NCBI GenBank assembly: GCA_003650125.1
Contig: QNFX01000013.1
Coordinates: 1 to 48,000 of the forward strand
Direction: 5' to 3'
DNA length: 48,000 nt
From: Campylobacterota bacterium
GTDB lineage: Bacteria; Bdellovibrionota; Bacteriovoracia; Bacteriovoracales; Bacteriovoracaceae
Made by a program: the position numbers and the translations under genes. Shown piece by piece: positions 1-8,560 of this stretch; within the stretch, counting starts at the first letter, position 1; every line of letters begins with the position of its first letter. The notes under the pieces were generated by a model. The model searched no databases and had not been told where the DNA came from. It saw only the letters and a list, made by a program, of their open reading frames with translations.

Positions 1-1
1 G

Positions 2-1078
2 AAAGAGACTAATCTTTTAGTGAAAATAGACTTCTCCTCATCAGTTAGGAAAGAAGAAGGTCTTAGATATATTGCTAGAATTCATTCAATAAATGAAAAA
101 AAAGTTATTAAGGAATTACAAGGTACTCTTTTTAAAAAAGATTGGAGAAAAGAAGGGCACTATTTGTCCAATAGAATTTTTCACTCTATTACGGGTAAAA
201 AATCTATATTTAATTCAAAAGTAATTTTTGTTTCCGATGCGACTAGTACTGGAAGTGGCAAAAAAAGAGTTACTCGAAAAGAGTTATATGTGGTGGATTT
301 TGATGGTGCCAATCGTAAGAGAATTACTCATCATGGTGGAATTGTGATTTCTCCGGCCATTTCCCCTAAAGGGGATAAGTTGATTTATTCTCTTATAAAA
401 AAAGGTAAGGGAGAAAAAAGAATAGAGTTATATCTTCTGGATTTAGTCACCAAAAAGAAACAAGTGCTCTCTCGCAGAAAAGGCCTGAACTCTGGTGGAA
501 TCTTTTTTCCTAATGGACAGGACATTTTCTTAACTCTTTCTAATTTAGGCAATGCTGAAATTTATGCTATGAATATTGCTAGTAAGAATATTAGAAAAGT
601 AACTTCTCATTATGCCTCAGATGTCGATCCTTCAATAAATTCAGATGGCTCTATGATGACTTTTTTATCTAATAGATCGGGAAAGGCCCATATCTACACC
701 TTAGATCCAAGTGGGAAAGAAAAAGCGGTCAAAAGAATTAGTTTTGTGGGGATGTTTAATGCCACTCCTAGGTTTTCCCCGGATGGTAAAGAAATTGTCT
801 TTTCCTCTTGGCTCGATAACCGATTTGATCTTTTTAAAATTAATCCTGATGGTACGGGGTTATCCCGTCTAACCAAGGATTTTGGTTCCAATGAATCTCC
901 CTCGTTTAGTAATGATGGAGAGTTTATAGTCTTTTCTTCTCAGCGGATAATATCCAAATATAGGGCAGTCCAAAATATCTATTTAATGGATAGAGACGGA
1001 GAGGTTGTAGGTCCTGTGGTGAAGGATTTTGGGAATTGCTTGAGCCCTAGATGGACAGAGAGCTTCATGGGATTCTAG
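2..1078 (+). CDS. tolB: TolB-like periplasmic beta-propeller protein, 5' end outside window
   Basis: TolB proteins are periplasmic partners of Pal and TolA in the Tol-Pal envelope system. The visible part has a short TolB N-domain-like section (about residues 1-70, including the stretch SNRIFHSITGKKSIFNSKV) followed by WD40-like/TolB propeller repeats. These show the recurring pattern of D-x-DG, 'SPDGKEIVFSS' and 'LFKINPDGTG' blocks across roughly residues 90-340. The frame is open to the first base of the window. The GTG at position 20 is therefore only the first in-window start, and a signal peptide would lie upstream. No tolQ, tolR, tolA or pal gene is visible here. The family is clear; it could be a TolB paralogue rather than the main TolB. 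Confidence 0.8.
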   Translation, partial: KETNLLVKIDFSSSVRKEEGLRYIARIHSINEKKVIKELQGTLFKKDWRKEGHYLSNRIFHSITGKKSIFNSKVIFVSDATSTGSGKKRVTRKELYVVDFDGANRKRITHHGGIVISPAISPKGDKLIYSLIKKGKGEKRIELYLLDLVTKKKQVLSRRKGLNSGGIFFPNGQDIFLTLSNLGNAEIYAMNIASKNIRKVTSHYASDVDPSINSDGSMMTFLSNRSGKAHIYTLDPSGKEKAVKRISFVGMFNATPRFSPDGKEIVFSSWLDNRFDLFKINPDGTGLSRLTKDFGSNESPSFSNDGEFIVFSSQRIISKYRAVQNIYLMDRDGEVVGPVVKDFGNCLSPRWTESFMGF

Positions 1079-1213
1079 TCACTTACCCTATTGTAAAACT
1101 ATTAAACACTCATTCTTAAGTTATTGAAATTCGATTTACATTTTTTTATCTGTTTAAAGTTTGTACAACCTAAATGCTTGATATCCATGAGTTTATGCCA
1201 ATATTTAAGACAC

Positions 1214-1244
1214 TTGACCATTTTAGTATTGTAAAAAATATAGA
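1214..1244 (+). promoter_or_regulatory. Candidate sigma-70 promoter for the regulator gene
   Basis: A -35-like TTGACC (1214-1219) and a -10-like TATAGA (1239-1244) are separated by 19 bases, which is longer than ideal. The following gene has a strong Shine-Dalgarno (GGAGGA, ending five bases before the ATG at 1295). The rest of the 216-base gap between the TolB gene and the regulator shows no terminator or repeat that I can see. Confidence 0.3.
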
Positions 1245-1294
1245 CGCACTGTATCATAAGGTAGTTTTATTTATTACAAATTTGGAGGACTTAT

Positions 1295-2830
1295 ATGAGC
1301 ACATTAAAAAAAACAGAGCCAAACAAAATTAATACTCTAGCTTCTACACTTCTCTCTACGTTGGATGAGAAAAAGTTTTTTGGAAAACTTTCATCCTTTA
1401 TAGCGAAAAAATTAGATGCGGATAATTCATTTGTATTTCTAGTGCTTGAAGATAAGTCTACTAAGCTAATTGTAAAAAATGGGAAAAAAGTCAAAAAAGA
1501 AAAGATTTTGGCACCAGGAGAAGGGCCATCAGGACATGTTGTAAGAACTAAAAGTCCTTATTTTAGTAATAACGTAGCAAGAGATCCTCTTTTTTCTGGG
1601 GAAATCTATGATGAAGATATTAATGGTGAATTAATCATTCCTGTTGCTCATGAAGGAATAATGGTTGCGACGATTCACTTTCAGCTAAAAGGTGAAGATA
1701 AAGTCTTCAATATTGAACAACTGACGCTGGCAAAAGAAATTTTGATCACTCAAAAACTACCTGTTGCAAATATGAAAATGTATCTAGCTGCTAAGAATCT
1801 AAATGATGCTTTATCTAAAAAAATAGATACTTTGATCCAAGAAAAAGAAAAAAAGATGGTAGCGAAAAATATCTATAAGGCCTTAGAGCCAGATATAAAC
1901 TATCAATCTAAAGCTATGACTAGTTTGATCGATCTGGCCGACAAAATTTCAAAGGTTGATGGGCCTGTTCTTATTCAAGGAGAGAGTGCTACAGGAAAAG
2001 AGATAATAGCTAAGAGAATTCACTGTCGAAGTGCTAGAAAAGATAGACCATTTTTTGTGGTAAGTACTTCTTCTTTTACTGAAGAAAACTTAGAAACAGA
2101 GCTTTTTGGACTTGAAATACTTAATTCATCAGGGAAATTAATGGTGAGGCCGGGAATTTTTGAAAGAGCAAATGGCGGTACAATTCTAATAAAAGGACTT
2201 TCCAGGTTAAACAGCAATATTCAATCAAGACTTACCCAATTAATTAAAAATAAAAAAATTATGAGGTCATCAGGATCGGCCCTCATTTCTTGTGATGTTA
2301 GAATCATTGCTAGTGTTCAAAATGATATTGAAGAATTAATGGAAAAAGAAATAATTGGCCAGGAGCTATTTTATTTCTTTAATTCAATAAAAGTTCCTTC
2401 TCTAAGAGATAGAGCAGAAGATATCGAACTTTTGGCCACTAAGTTTTTAAATGGAACAAGAACAGGTGAAGAGCAAAAAACTTTGGCGCCAGGTGTAGTA
2501 AAAGCGCTTAAAGATTATTCATGGCCAGGAAATATTAGAGAACTGCGAAATGCTATGGAGCAGGCATATCTATTATCAGAAGGTAGAATCATTGAACAAG
2601 AGCATTTAGCAAAGCGTGTTATTGAAAATAAAGGGATAGAAGAGGAAAAAGAGCTTAATACTATCACTTTTTGTGGCATGACTTTAGGAGATCTTGAGCG
2701 AAAACATATTTGCGATACATTACTACATACTCAAGGCAACAAAACTAAAACGGCCAAATTACTCGGAATAACAGTTAAAACGTTGTATAATAAACTTCAT
2801 AGCTACGGAATGATTAATCCTAAGGTCTAG
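1295..2830 (+). CDS. GAF - AAA+ - Fis regulator of sigma-54 activator type, degenerate ATPase
   Basis: Bacterial enhancer-binding proteins use an AAA+ ATPase to remodel sigma-54 polymerase. This 511-residue protein has a GAF-like sensor (about 10-160), an AAA+ region (about 200-430) and a C-terminal Fis-type helix-turn-helix (about 465-508, with GNKTKTAKLLGITVKTLYNK). The Walker A motif is kept (GESATGKE, 229-236), as is the sensor-II stretch WPGNIRELRNA (410-420). However, the GAFTGA loop that contacts sigma-54 is replaced by a LNSSGKL-like sequence near 276-282. The Walker B acidic pair is lost (GGTILIKGLS instead of GGTLFLDEI). The usual arginine fingers of FREDLYYRL are missing (IGQELFYFF). 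I infer that it binds DNA and perhaps ATP but cannot activate sigma-54 in the normal way. The strong Shine-Dalgarno fixes the ATG start. Confidence 0.85.
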   Translation: MSTLKKTEPNKINTLASTLLSTLDEKKFFGKLSSFIAKKLDADNSFVFLVLEDKSTKLIVKNGKKVKKEKILAPGEGPSGHVVRTKSPYFSNNVARDPLFSGEIYDEDINGELIIPVAHEGIMVATIHFQLKGEDKVFNIEQLTLAKEILITQKLPVANMKMYLAAKNLNDALSKKIDTLIQEKEKKMVAKNIYKALEPDINYQSKAMTSLIDLADKISKVDGPVLIQGESATGKEIIAKRIHCRSARKDRPFFVVSTSSFTEENLETELFGLEILNSSGKLMVRPGIFERANGGTILIKGLSRLNSNIQSRLTQLIKNKKIMRSSGSALISCDVRIIASVQNDIEELMEKEIIGQELFYFFNSIKVPSLRDRAEDIELLATKFLNGTRTGEEQKTLAPGVVKALKDYSWPGNIRELRNAMEQAYLLSEGRIIEQEHLAKRVIENKGIEEEKELNTITFCGMTLGDLERKHICDTLLHTQGNKTKTAKLLGITVKTLYNKLHSYGMINPKV

Positions 2831-2891
2831 TTTAGGCTTTAAATTGTTTTATTCACCATAAAGAATTACACTAAATACTGTGGAGTAATAA

Positions 2892-3107
2892 ATGACCAAA
2901 GCAACTACTGCAAAACTAGAAGTTGAAAATGAAAATGTCAGTTTTATTTGGGAAAATGTGAGAAAGGCCCAAGAGATAGAGGCGCTTTATCGTTTTATCG
3001 ATGAGCACAGCTTAAGAAGAGAGTCCAAAATAATTTTTGAGGCCCTTTGGAGTAAGCTAGGTCCTAAAAAGCGTTCTCGAAGAAACTCAGCAAAAAAGGT
3101 TCATTAA
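2892..3107 (+). CDS. Small basic protein of unknown function
   Basis: This 71-residue protein is not one I recognise. The N-terminal half is acidic/neutral and predicted helical (WENVRKAQEIEALYRFIDEH). The last 15 residues are strongly basic (KKRSRRNSAKKVH), which could contact nucleic acid. GGAG lies seven bases before the ATG, supporting translation. It sits 61 bases after the GAF-AAA+ regulator and 20 bases before the HD phosphohydrolase gene, so it may be co-transcribed with either. No signal peptide or membrane segment is visible. Confidence 0.6.
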   Translation: MTKATTAKLEVENENVSFIWENVRKAQEIEALYRFIDEHSLRRESKIIFEALWSKLGPKKRSRRNSAKKVH

Positions 3108-3127
3108 ATAAATAAAAAATAAGAAAC

Positions 3128-4555
3128 ATGGATGTTTCAATTAAAAAACAAATAATCTTTGATCCCATTTACGGATTTATCCGACTAACTCCTATTGAAT
3201 GGGAAATTGTACACTCACCCTATTATCAACGTCTAAGATGGCTTAAACAACTAGGTTTTGGTTGTTATGTCTTTCCTGGCGCCGAACACTCTCGCTTTGG
3301 TCACTCCATTGGAAGTATGTTCAATGCCCATAATATTTTAATTTCTATCAATAAGGCCGTGTCTGATGAGGAATTGATGGACCCAAAAAATAATTCAAGG
3401 GCCAAAATGTTTCATCAATCTATTCGGCTTGGCGCCTTAATGCATGACCTTGGAACCTTCCCTTTTAGCCATACAACTGAAGGGGCCTATGTAAAATTTG
3501 GAGAAACAACACATGCCAAAGGTGGGAAAGGCCACAAAGATGATCATGAGAATTTAGGTTCTTATGTTATTAAAAATACCAATTTCGAAGGTGGAATCAC
3601 CCACATACTAGAAAAATATGGCCAGGGGGCCAAAAATATTTCCGATTTAGTCAAAGGTACCAGTAAATCCATCTTGGCCAACCAGATTCTACATTCTGAA
3701 GTTGATTGTGATCGAATGGATTATCTGCTTCGGGATGCCCATTATACGGGACTAGAATATGGAACCTATGACCGAGATTATCTACTTCACCATTTTTCAG
3801 TTTCAAAGATTGATAAAAAAGAAATTCTAACTATTAATATAAATGCACTTCATTGTGTGGAAGATTTTCTTATGTCTAGGTTTTCTTGGTATTCCCAAGT
3901 AGTAAGATCACCTCGAGGAGCAAAGTATGATGCTGTAGCAGAACATATATGTCTGTTTATGTTAGAAAAAAAATTATTTTATCGTTATAGCGAAATATTA
4001 GAGATGGTGACTGAAGCACCTTTAAAATTTTTAGGTTTTAATGATAATTTCTTTTTAAGCCAGGTTCAAAAGCATTTGACCAAAGGCTCATTTAGTGAAA
4101 ATCCTAGAATATATGACATGGCCATGGGGTTACTTTTAGAAAAAGGGCCTAAAACAGTCCGACATAAAGATCTACAAAGAGTACTTTTAAACCAAGATAA
4201 TCTGGCCGAAAGTGAAAAAGTCAGTAACAAGGCAGAGGCCAAGGTAGAAGAGATTAGGGATTATCTTAAGAAGAAAGGCGATCCGAAGGATTGGATTATT
4301 TCTGACCTTCCCACCAAAGATATAACCTTCGTCAAATCTCATAATCAGATCGTTAAGGAATCTAGCGGGCCTAATATTTTACTGGAGAGAGATCCAGTTA
4401 AAATGAGTTATGAAAATGGAGATATTAGGCTTCTTTCTGAAATAGAAAATTCTACCATTTCAATTCTTCAAAATACTAAAAACTATATACCCAATGTTTT
4501 TTGTTCCCAATCGGCCTATCAATGTTTAAGAGAGGCCAATCTAATCGATGAATAG
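3128..4555 (+). CDS. HD-domain phosphohydrolase (dGTPase/SAMHD1-like family)
   Basis: The 475-residue protein resembles the YwfO/SAMHD1-like HD superfamily, metal-dependent phosphohydrolases of which several cleave dNTPs. Family-typical blocks are the N-terminal DPIYGFIRLTPIEWEIVHSPYYQRLRWLKQL-type region (seen near residues 11-43), the first metal ligand in FPGAEHSRFGHSIG, the HD pair in ALMHDLGTFPFSHTTE, and the later Asp in LHSEVDCDRMDYLLRDAHYTG. All the H...HD...D ligands are present. The C-terminal 200 residues are less conserved. The ATG at 3128 has only a weak upstream A/G-rich stretch (AATAAGAAAC). A good intrinsic terminator follows directly after the stop. The substrate cannot be told from the sequence. 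Confidence 0.85.
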   Translation: MDVSIKKQIIFDPIYGFIRLTPIEWEIVHSPYYQRLRWLKQLGFGCYVFPGAEHSRFGHSIGSMFNAHNILISINKAVSDEELMDPKNNSRAKMFHQSIRLGALMHDLGTFPFSHTTEGAYVKFGETTHAKGGKGHKDDHENLGSYVIKNTNFEGGITHILEKYGQGAKNISDLVKGTSKSILANQILHSEVDCDRMDYLLRDAHYTGLEYGTYDRDYLLHHFSVSKIDKKEILTININALHCVEDFLMSRFSWYSQVVRSPRGAKYDAVAEHICLFMLEKKLFYRYSEILEMVTEAPLKFLGFNDNFFLSQVQKHLTKGSFSENPRIYDMAMGLLLEKGPKTVRHKDLQRVLLNQDNLAESEKVSNKAEAKVEEIRDYLKKKGDPKDWIISDLPTKDITFVKSHNQIVKESSGPNILLERDPVKMSYENGDIRLLSEIENSTISILQNTKNYIPNVFCSQSAYQCLREANLIDE

Positions 4556-4556
4556 C

Positions 4557-4580
4557 AAAGCAATTTTGCTTTCTTTTTTT
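4557..4580 (+). terminator. Rho-independent terminator after the HD gene
   Basis: AAAGCA (4557-4562) pairs with TGCTTT (4567-4572) around a four-base loop, followed by C and seven Ts. It begins two bases after the stop codon of the HD-domain gene and separates it from the ftsE operon. Confidence 0.7.
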
Positions 4581-4661
4581 ATTTGCGATAAAATTAATTG
4601 ATCTATTTTGCGACTTTCAAATTAGGATGATTTGTAAAAATAACTTAGGAAGGGGGCCATA

Positions 4662-5378
4662 ATGTTGCAAAACTCTTTGAGAGGGTTTTTCAGAAAGAGG
4701 CCAGTTATGACCAATACGGACGATACTATTTTCTCTTTAGAAGATGTATCTGTTACTTTTGGAAAACTCAAGGCCTTAGAATCAGTATCTTTAGATATTC
4801 ATAAGGGAGAAATTTTATTTATCACCGGTTCATCCGGTGCGGGTAAAACTACTTTGCTTCGACTTCTGGCAGGACAATTAAAACCTGATAGCGGGAAAAT
4901 ATTACTACCAAAGAAATTAACAGGATCAAAACTATTTATTTCCCAGGTATTTCAAGATTTAAAATTTTTAATGAATAAAACTTGCGAGGAAAACTTATTT
5001 CATAGTTTTGATAGAAAAATCTATCCAAATAAAAAAAACTTTTTAAGTGAGATGCGCGAGCTATGTAAAATATTAGGTATCGCCGATCGGTTGCATCTTA
5101 AAATGGATAAGGCCAATGGAGGTCTTAAACAAAAAGTGGCCTTAGTGCGGGCCCTTCTTGCAAGACCTGACATAGTAGTTTTAGATGAACCTACCGGATC
5201 TTTAGATGTTGATAATGCTCGAAAAGTTTATGAGGTTCTATCTTATTACAATATGAAAAAGAAGCTAACAATTATATGGGCATCTCATAATAGGGAGTTG
5301 GTCAAAAAGTTTACTGGAAGAATAATTCATCTAGATTCTGGAAAGTTAGTTTATACGGGGCATGCATGTTTTATCTAA
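4662..5378 (+). CDS. ftsE: FtsE cell-division ABC ATPase
   Basis: FtsE is the ATPase of the FtsEX complex, which links the divisome to activation of peptidoglycan hydrolases. The 238-residue protein has Walker A GSSGAGKTT (about 57-65), Walker B IVVLDEPTGSLD and an H-loop in IWASHNRELV. The ABC signature is unusual: where FtsE normally has LSGGEQQR this protein reads ANGGLKQK (151-158), so the signature serine is Asn. The start ATG follows AGGAAGGGGG closely; a 15-residue N-terminal extension precedes the usual FtsE start, and an internal Met at residue 16 could be an alternative. It overlaps ftsX by 13 bases, so the two are translationally coupled. First gene of the ftsE-ftsX-envC-ctpA run. 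Confidence 0.9.
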   Translation: MLQNSLRGFFRKRPVMTNTDDTIFSLEDVSVTFGKLKALESVSLDIHKGEILFITGSSGAGKTTLLRLLAGQLKPDSGKILLPKKLTGSKLFISQVFQDLKFLMNKTCEENLFHSFDRKIYPNKKNFLSEMRELCKILGIADRLHLKMDKANGGLKQKVALVRALLARPDIVVLDEPTGSLDVDNARKVYEVLSYYNMKKKLTIIWASHNRELVKKFTGRIIHLDSGKLVYTGHACFI

Positions 5379-6151
5379 ATAATTTTTTTAAAGTCATTAA
5401 AGATAATTTATTAAGTGGAATTTTACTTTCCACTATTTCATTAATATTGGTGATCTATATGGGTAATATAGATCTTTTTAAAAATAAAGTGATAGGACTT
5501 TATCCTGAATATTTAAAAGGGCCATATTTTTATGGTCTTTTATCAGCTAGTGAAAATCATTCTCGAATTAGAAGGAAAATGCTCGAACTTCCAGGTGTTA
5601 ATAACGTTAAGATTATAGAAAAAAATGAGGTTAAAAATCGGGCGCTTGAGATTTTAGATAACTTCAATATGGGTCAAGAAGATGAGTTCAATTTTGAATA
5701 TCTCGGCATGGAGGTTTCCCTAGATCGAGAAGTAAATATTCGGGGACAAGAGCTAATTAGAGGATATCTTATAAGACTTGCCGGTGAGGAGAATATTACC
5801 TTAGGTAAGATCTATCCACCATCGATTAGTAAAAAGTTAAAAGAAAATTTAGATTTGTTTAATCGCTATGGTGGCATTGCTATGGCAGGCTTTTTATTCG
5901 TGGTTTGGTTGTTCTCATTTTTTGCCCTCAGGAAAAAAATAAAAAAAGTGGCTTTTTTAATTGAACAATATCAGCGAAAAAGAAGTGTGGAGATTAAAAT
6001 AGTCCTTTCAGGGGTAGCATTCTTTTATCTTATTGGGTGTGTGATGTCTTACCCTTTACCTACTACGCAGTGGTACGTGGTTGCCGGAGTAGGGGCGGTA
6101 TTTATTGTCTTGATGACCATGCTAAGTGGAAGGTCATCATGGGAAAATTGA
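5366..6151 (+). CDS. ftsX: FtsX cell-division membrane protein
   Basis: FtsX is the membrane subunit of FtsEX; its large periplasmic loop recruits an EnvC-type hydrolase activator. The 261-residue protein shows four membrane segments at about 17-32, 170-188, 211-228 and 236-253. The roughly 135-residue loop between the first and second is the expected extracytoplasmic domain. This is the standard FtsX topology, although the sequence is divergent and identification leans on the preceding ftsE. The start ATG lies inside the end of ftsE (13-base overlap), and its own stop overlaps the start of the EnvC-like gene by 13 bases as well. Confidence 0.85.
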   Translation: MFYLNNFFKVIKDNLLSGILLSTISLILVIYMGNIDLFKNKVIGLYPEYLKGPYFYGLLSASENHSRIRRKMLELPGVNNVKIIEKNEVKNRALEILDNFNMGQEDEFNFEYLGMEVSLDREVNIRGQELIRGYLIRLAGEENITLGKIYPPSISKKLKENLDLFNRYGGIAMAGFLFVVWLFSFFALRKKIKKVAFLIEQYQRKRSVEIKIVLSGVAFFYLIGCVMSYPLPTTQWYVVAGVGAVFIVLMTMLSGRSSWEN

Positions 6152-7161
6152 TTCTTGTTATTTTGTTAGCAATATCTCCAGTTTATTCAAAAATAAAAAG
6201 GCCCAAGTTTAATTCCTTAAATAAGCTTCAAATCAAGATTTTTAATATTGAGAAGAAAATTTTTAAAATTACAAATGACCTAGAAAATCTTGAAACGAAC
6301 TTGGAGAAAAAAAATAAAGCATATTTGGAGAGTTTAAGTTCAAAAAGAATGATTGAAGATAAGTTAGTTGAGTATAAAACTATCGTGAATAATGAAAAAG
6401 AACAGTTGCAGCTTAAGATTAATAAGACTCAGAAAAGTTTTAGGCACACACTTTTAAATGATGTTGACGAGAATGACTACCCTAAGAATATTCTTGGACG
6501 AAAGATGTTAAAAAATATTCTTAAAAAAGACTTAGATATGTTCTATCAAGGAAAGTTCAGGTTGATCGAACTAGGAAAAGAAATAGTCTCATTAAAAGAT
6601 AATTTTTTAGAACACATCAAGACAGAAAATCAACTTATCGAGTTGATGAACATGATGGAAAAGGAAAAGAAGCAACTTGCAGATAATTATTACAAACAGA
6701 AAAAGAAAAAGAAAAAGTGGAAGCTTAAGTTTAACAAGCTTAAAACCAAACTAGTCATAGGCAAGGAGCAGAAAAAAAGCAGGAAAATCTTAGAGAAATT
6801 CGCTTCTCCACTCGAAGAATTTGCAGATTTAAATTATAGTAATAAAGGCATTACTTTTAAGTATAAGGGAATAAATCAAGTCCTGGCCTCAAGACCTGGG
6901 AAAATCGTTTATTCAGGGAAGTTGTCTACCTATGGCAATGTAGTGATTATCGATCATGGAAAAAGTACCAGGTCGGTTGTGCTTGGAAATTTTAATATAA
7001 AAATTAAGAAAGGTGAAAAAGTCGAAAAAGGTGATGTTCTTGGATATACCACTAAAAAAAATGATGGAAAATTATATTTTGAAGTGAGAAAAAAAGATAA
7101 GGCACAAAAAACTATTCTGTTCATGGATGGAAAATTTATTTCTCGTAATAAAAAGGTTTGA
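6139..7161 (+). CDS. envC: EnvC-like murein hydrolase activator (coiled coil + degenerate LytM)
   Basis: EnvC proteins activate amidases during septum splitting under control of FtsEX. From the ATG at 6139 the 340-residue protein has a signal peptide (MGKLILVILLAISPVYS), a long Lys/Glu-rich coiled coil (about 28-240) and a C-terminal LytM/M23 fold (about 255-335, including GNVVIIDHGKSTRSVVLGN). The zinc-ligand motifs of active M23 peptidases are absent: the usual HLHFE position reads GKLYFEVR. It is therefore expected to be a non-catalytic activator, as E. coli EnvC is. An in-frame start at 6037 also exists but lies deep in ftsX and would place 34 extra residues before the signal peptide, so I reject it. 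It lies between ftsX and ctpA, as in many bacteria. Confidence 0.85.
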   Translation: MGKLILVILLAISPVYSKIKRPKFNSLNKLQIKIFNIEKKIFKITNDLENLETNLEKKNKAYLESLSSKRMIEDKLVEYKTIVNNEKEQLQLKINKTQKSFRHTLLNDVDENDYPKNILGRKMLKNILKKDLDMFYQGKFRLIELGKEIVSLKDNFLEHIKTENQLIELMNMMEKEKKQLADNYYKQKKKKKKWKLKFNKLKTKLVIGKEQKKSRKILEKFASPLEEFADLNYSNKGITFKYKGINQVLASRPGKIVYSGKLSTYGNVVIIDHGKSTRSVVLGNFNIKIKKGEKVEKGDVLGYTTKKNDGKLYFEVRKKDKAQKTILFMDGKFISRNKKV

Positions 7162-7163
7162 AA

Positions 7164-8546
7164 ATGATTAAAAGGATGTTTCTGGCAATATTTCTATTAT
7201 TTTTAGCGAGTCCTGTTTTATCGCGAAAAACAGATCTAACTAATGTACCTATTTCACGGTATGAAAAATTAGAGCTTTTTAATCGAGTGCTTTATCTAGT
7301 TGAAACTCAATACTATCGAAATGTTGATTTTGAAAAGTTAATTGAAGGCGCTTTAAAGGGAATGATGTCAACTCTTGACCCTCATTCTGCTTATCTACCA
7401 GAGGACAGCTTCTCTAAAATGGAAGAGGAGACTCAAGGTGAGTTTGGAGGTCTTGGAATTGAAGTAACTCTTAAAGATGGAATTCTTGTAGTTATAACGC
7501 CAATTGATGATACTCCGGCATTCAAGGCCGGAATATTGGCGGGTGATAAGATTGTGGAAATCGAAAGTGAGAGTATGGTGGGCACTACCTTAGAAGAGGC
7601 AGTAAAAAAAATGAGAGGAAAGGCCAATACGCCAATTACCGTAGGTATTTTAAGAGAAGGTGTTGAAGGCATTCGACGAGTTACGATAGTAAGAGAAAGA
7701 ATAAAAGTTACGCCGGTTAAAGCGGAGTTGGTGGAAGGGAAGTATGCTTATATAAGATTAGTGCAATTCCAAAATAATTCTGCAAAATCGATTGCTTCAA
7801 CACTTAAAAAATTCAAGCGCAAAGCTAAGAAAAAAGGAGGTCTTCGAGGTATTGTTCTTGATCTGAGATCAAATCCTGGAGGATTATTGGATGAGGCAGT
7901 TGATGTCTCTTCTCTATTTTTAAGAGATGGAGTGGTAGTTTCGATTGAAGGTAGAGATAAAAAATTTAATGAGATCAAATTTGTTAAAAAATCTGGATTG
8001 AAAGATACGGAAACCCCAATGGTTGTTTTGATTGACGGTTCATCTGCCTCAGCTTCAGAAATCGTGGCCGGAGCACTTAAAGATCATAAGCGTGCTATTT
8101 TAATGGGGTCGAGAACCTTTGGTAAAGGCTCTGTTCAAACAGTTGCTAAAATAGACAAGAAAAGAGGGATGAAACTTACTATTGCTCAGTATATGACTCC
8201 AAGCGGAAAGAAGATTCAGGCCATTGGCATTGCTCCTGATGTGAAGCTAGACCAAGTAAAAGATGATTGGTCAAAACTTACTAAGAAAAGCAATTTTATG
8301 AGGGAAAAAGATTTGAGAGGTCATCTTACTGCTACCATTGAAACTAAAGAAGAAAAAGAACTCCGGATAAAAGAAGAAAAAAGAGAAAGAAAAGAAAGAA
8401 TTAAAAGGATTGAGCAGTTAAAAAAAGAAAGTAAAAAAGAAGTAGCAGAGATGTTAAAAAGATATAATCCTGAAGAAGATTACCAAGTTATACAGGCCGT
8501 TAATTATCTTAAAAGCTTAGAGACCTTTAGAAAGTTAAAATTTTAA
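7164..8546 (+). CDS. ctpA: Carboxy-terminal processing protease CtpA (S41)
   Basis: CtpA/Prc proteases trim periplasmic proteins, including cell-wall enzymes. The 460-residue protein has a signal peptide (MIKRMFLAIFLLFLASPVLS), a PDZ domain (about 90-170, with GGLGIEV and AGILAGDKIVEI), and the S41 core. The catalytic serine lies in DGSSASASEIVAGAL and the lysine in GSRTFGKGSVQT. A charged Glu/Lys/Arg-rich helix (about 385-435) follows. The TTG at 7158 could add two residues, but AAAGG (7152-7156) is well spaced only for the ATG at 7164. It starts two bases after the EnvC-like stop. Translational coupling with the division genes fits a role in regulating hydrolases. Confidence 0.92.
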   Translation: MIKRMFLAIFLLFLASPVLSRKTDLTNVPISRYEKLELFNRVLYLVETQYYRNVDFEKLIEGALKGMMSTLDPHSAYLPEDSFSKMEEETQGEFGGLGIEVTLKDGILVVITPIDDTPAFKAGILAGDKIVEIESESMVGTTLEEAVKKMRGKANTPITVGILREGVEGIRRVTIVRERIKVTPVKAELVEGKYAYIRLVQFQNNSAKSIASTLKKFKRKAKKKGGLRGIVLDLRSNPGGLLDEAVDVSSLFLRDGVVVSIEGRDKKFNEIKFVKKSGLKDTETPMVVLIDGSSASASEIVAGALKDHKRAILMGSRTFGKGSVQTVAKIDKKRGMKLTIAQYMTPSGKKIQAIGIAPDVKLDQVKDDWSKLTKKSNFMREKDLRGHLTATIETKEEKELRIKEEKRERKERIKRIEQLKKESKKEVAEMLKRYNPEEDYQVIQAVNYLKSLETFRKLKF

Positions 8547-8560
8547 GTTATAAAAAGGTA

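Noticed and set aside
1295-2830. Pseudogene status for the degenerate sigma-54 activator homologue
   Set aside because: The frame is intact over 511 codons, with an excellent RBS and conserved Walker A, sensor II and HTH, so it looks maintained rather than decaying.
6037-6138. Upstream start for the EnvC-like gene inside ftsX
   Set aside because: It would put 34 residues before an obvious signal peptide; the ATG at 6139 starts exactly at that signal peptide.
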